Virus record (IMG/VR): IMGVR_UViG_3300022933_000010
Coordinates: 1 to 39,612 of that record
Direction: 5' to 3' (one strand)
DNA length: 39,612 bases
DNA from: a virus
Shown here piece after piece: positions 39,319-39,612 of this stretch; the first letter of the stretch is position 1, and every line of letters begins with the position of its first letter. Below the pieces are notes generated by a model, which had not been told where the DNA came from, made no database searches, and saw only the letters and a list, made by a program, of their open reading frames with translations. The translations under genes and the position numbers were made by a program.

Positions 39319-39484
39319 GATTATTCTCCTAGTTAAATTCTACATAGTCTCTAGGCCGTCGACTATACTGCGTCTATGCAGAATATTAATTTATGTATAG
39401 TGCCAAAAGTATATACTAGTTTTCAGTAGAGTGCAAGAGAGCCTGTAGTGTGGAGTGGAATTTTTCCAACGATGTAGCTTTTGA
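39319..39484 (-). promoter_or_regulatory. Intergenic region with a promoter and an inverted repeat
   Basis: 166 bp before the decoration gene. On the minus strand there is a promoter-like TTGCAC (39431-39436), 17 bp, TATACT (39408-39413); the -10 is in the palindrome AGTATATACT (39408-39417). Between the promoter and the gene is an inverted repeat ATAGTC (39344-39349) / GACTAT (39361-39366), an 11-nt loop in the 5' leader. AGGAG precedes the ATG. It probably separates a strongly expressed virion gene from the upstream gene. Confidence 0.6.
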
Positions 39485-39612
39485 TTAAGTAGCTACAGAA
39501 ACTTGTGGAGCAGCGTCTTCAACGCTATTTTGCTTGTAAGCAACTTCAGCTTCAGCCAGTTTGATCTCAGTAATGACTTCTTTAATTTTGTCATCGATCC
39601 TGACCATTTCAA
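39485..39612 (-). CDS. C-terminal end of an unidentified virion-operon gene
   Basis: A frame enters from the right edge and ends at TAA 39485-39487. The last 41 or so residues read MVRIDDKIKEVITEIKLAEA, then EVAYKQNSVEDAAPQVSVAT, a helix and an acidic tail. Its position upstream of decoration genes would suit a scaffold, capsid or other head protein, but the fragment is too short to name. Confidence 0.6.
   Translation of the reverse strand, partial: EMVRIDDKIKEVITEIKLAEAEVAYKQNSVEDAAPQVSVAT

Noticed and set aside
1-39612. tRNA genes, CRISPR arrays, insertion sequences, integrase and attachment site
   Set aside because: I looked for cloverleaf-like GC-rich stems, regular spaced repeats, transposase DDE motifs and tyrosine/serine recombinase motifs and saw none. 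A covariance or HMM search would be decisive.

Overview
The window reads as about 40 kb of a tailed bacteriophage genome, very A/T-rich and densely packed. Most genes lie on the minus strand, and many join by TAATG or ATGA stop/start overlaps. There is no tape-measure-like gene. Instead there are very large internal-virion-type genes next to head-tail adaptor-like genes, which suggests a podovirus-like particle. The A/T bias, short intergenic gaps and several protein families I recognise from marine phages point to a phage of SAR11 (Pelagibacter) or a similar marine bacterium. That host assignment is inference. Terminase, portal and major capsid genes are absent and presumably lie beyond the right edge. 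I see no integrase, RNA polymerase, tRNA or CRISPR array.

Layout, right to left in the direction of minus-strand transcription. (a) 39.6-32.4 kb: small virion and decoration proteins, two head-tail adaptor-like proteins, tail-fibre or adhesin proteins, one built of about ten GVSATVSVGS-like repeats, and one glycine-rich protein. (b) 32.4-27.8 kb: an inserted accessory island. It has a plus-strand operon of two 2-oxoglutarate/Fe(II) (2OG) oxygenases, a flavin-dependent halogenase, two more 2OG oxygenases and a small protein of unknown function, facing a minus-strand gene of a phage family of unknown function. (c) 27.8-17.1 kb: a large virion protein, small virion proteins, and four big internal/ejection-type proteins. 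(d) 17.1-15.9 kb: a lysis module with an XhlA-like holin candidate and an M15 peptidase endolysin, with a 2OG oxygenase between them. (e) 15.9-14.5 kb: a single plus-strand SNF2-like helicase. (f) 14.4-6.9 kb: the replication module (conserved accessory proteins, putative ssDNA-binding protein, archaeo-eukaryotic-type primase, UvrD-like helicase, DUF3310 protein, family A DNA polymerase). (g) 6.9-3.3 kb: a run of small membrane, secreted, zinc-ribbon and basic proteins plus a ribbon-helix-helix regulator. (h) 3.3-0 kb: a LAGLIDADG endonuclease, another 2OG oxygenase, a PD-(D/E)XK exonuclease, and an HNH-like endonuclease block flanked by a 39-bp direct repeat.

The most unusual content is the halogenase-oxygenase island. 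Together with two further 2OG oxygenases elsewhere it gives six such enzymes in 40 kb. Other notable points are a remnant of the exonuclease gene end marking insertion of the HNH block, divergent promoters around an 18-bp perfect palindrome at 14.44 kb, TATATA-centred palindromes at three other promoters, a leucine at the PolA 762-equivalent position, and a replication set without a visible DnaB- or T7-type helicase.
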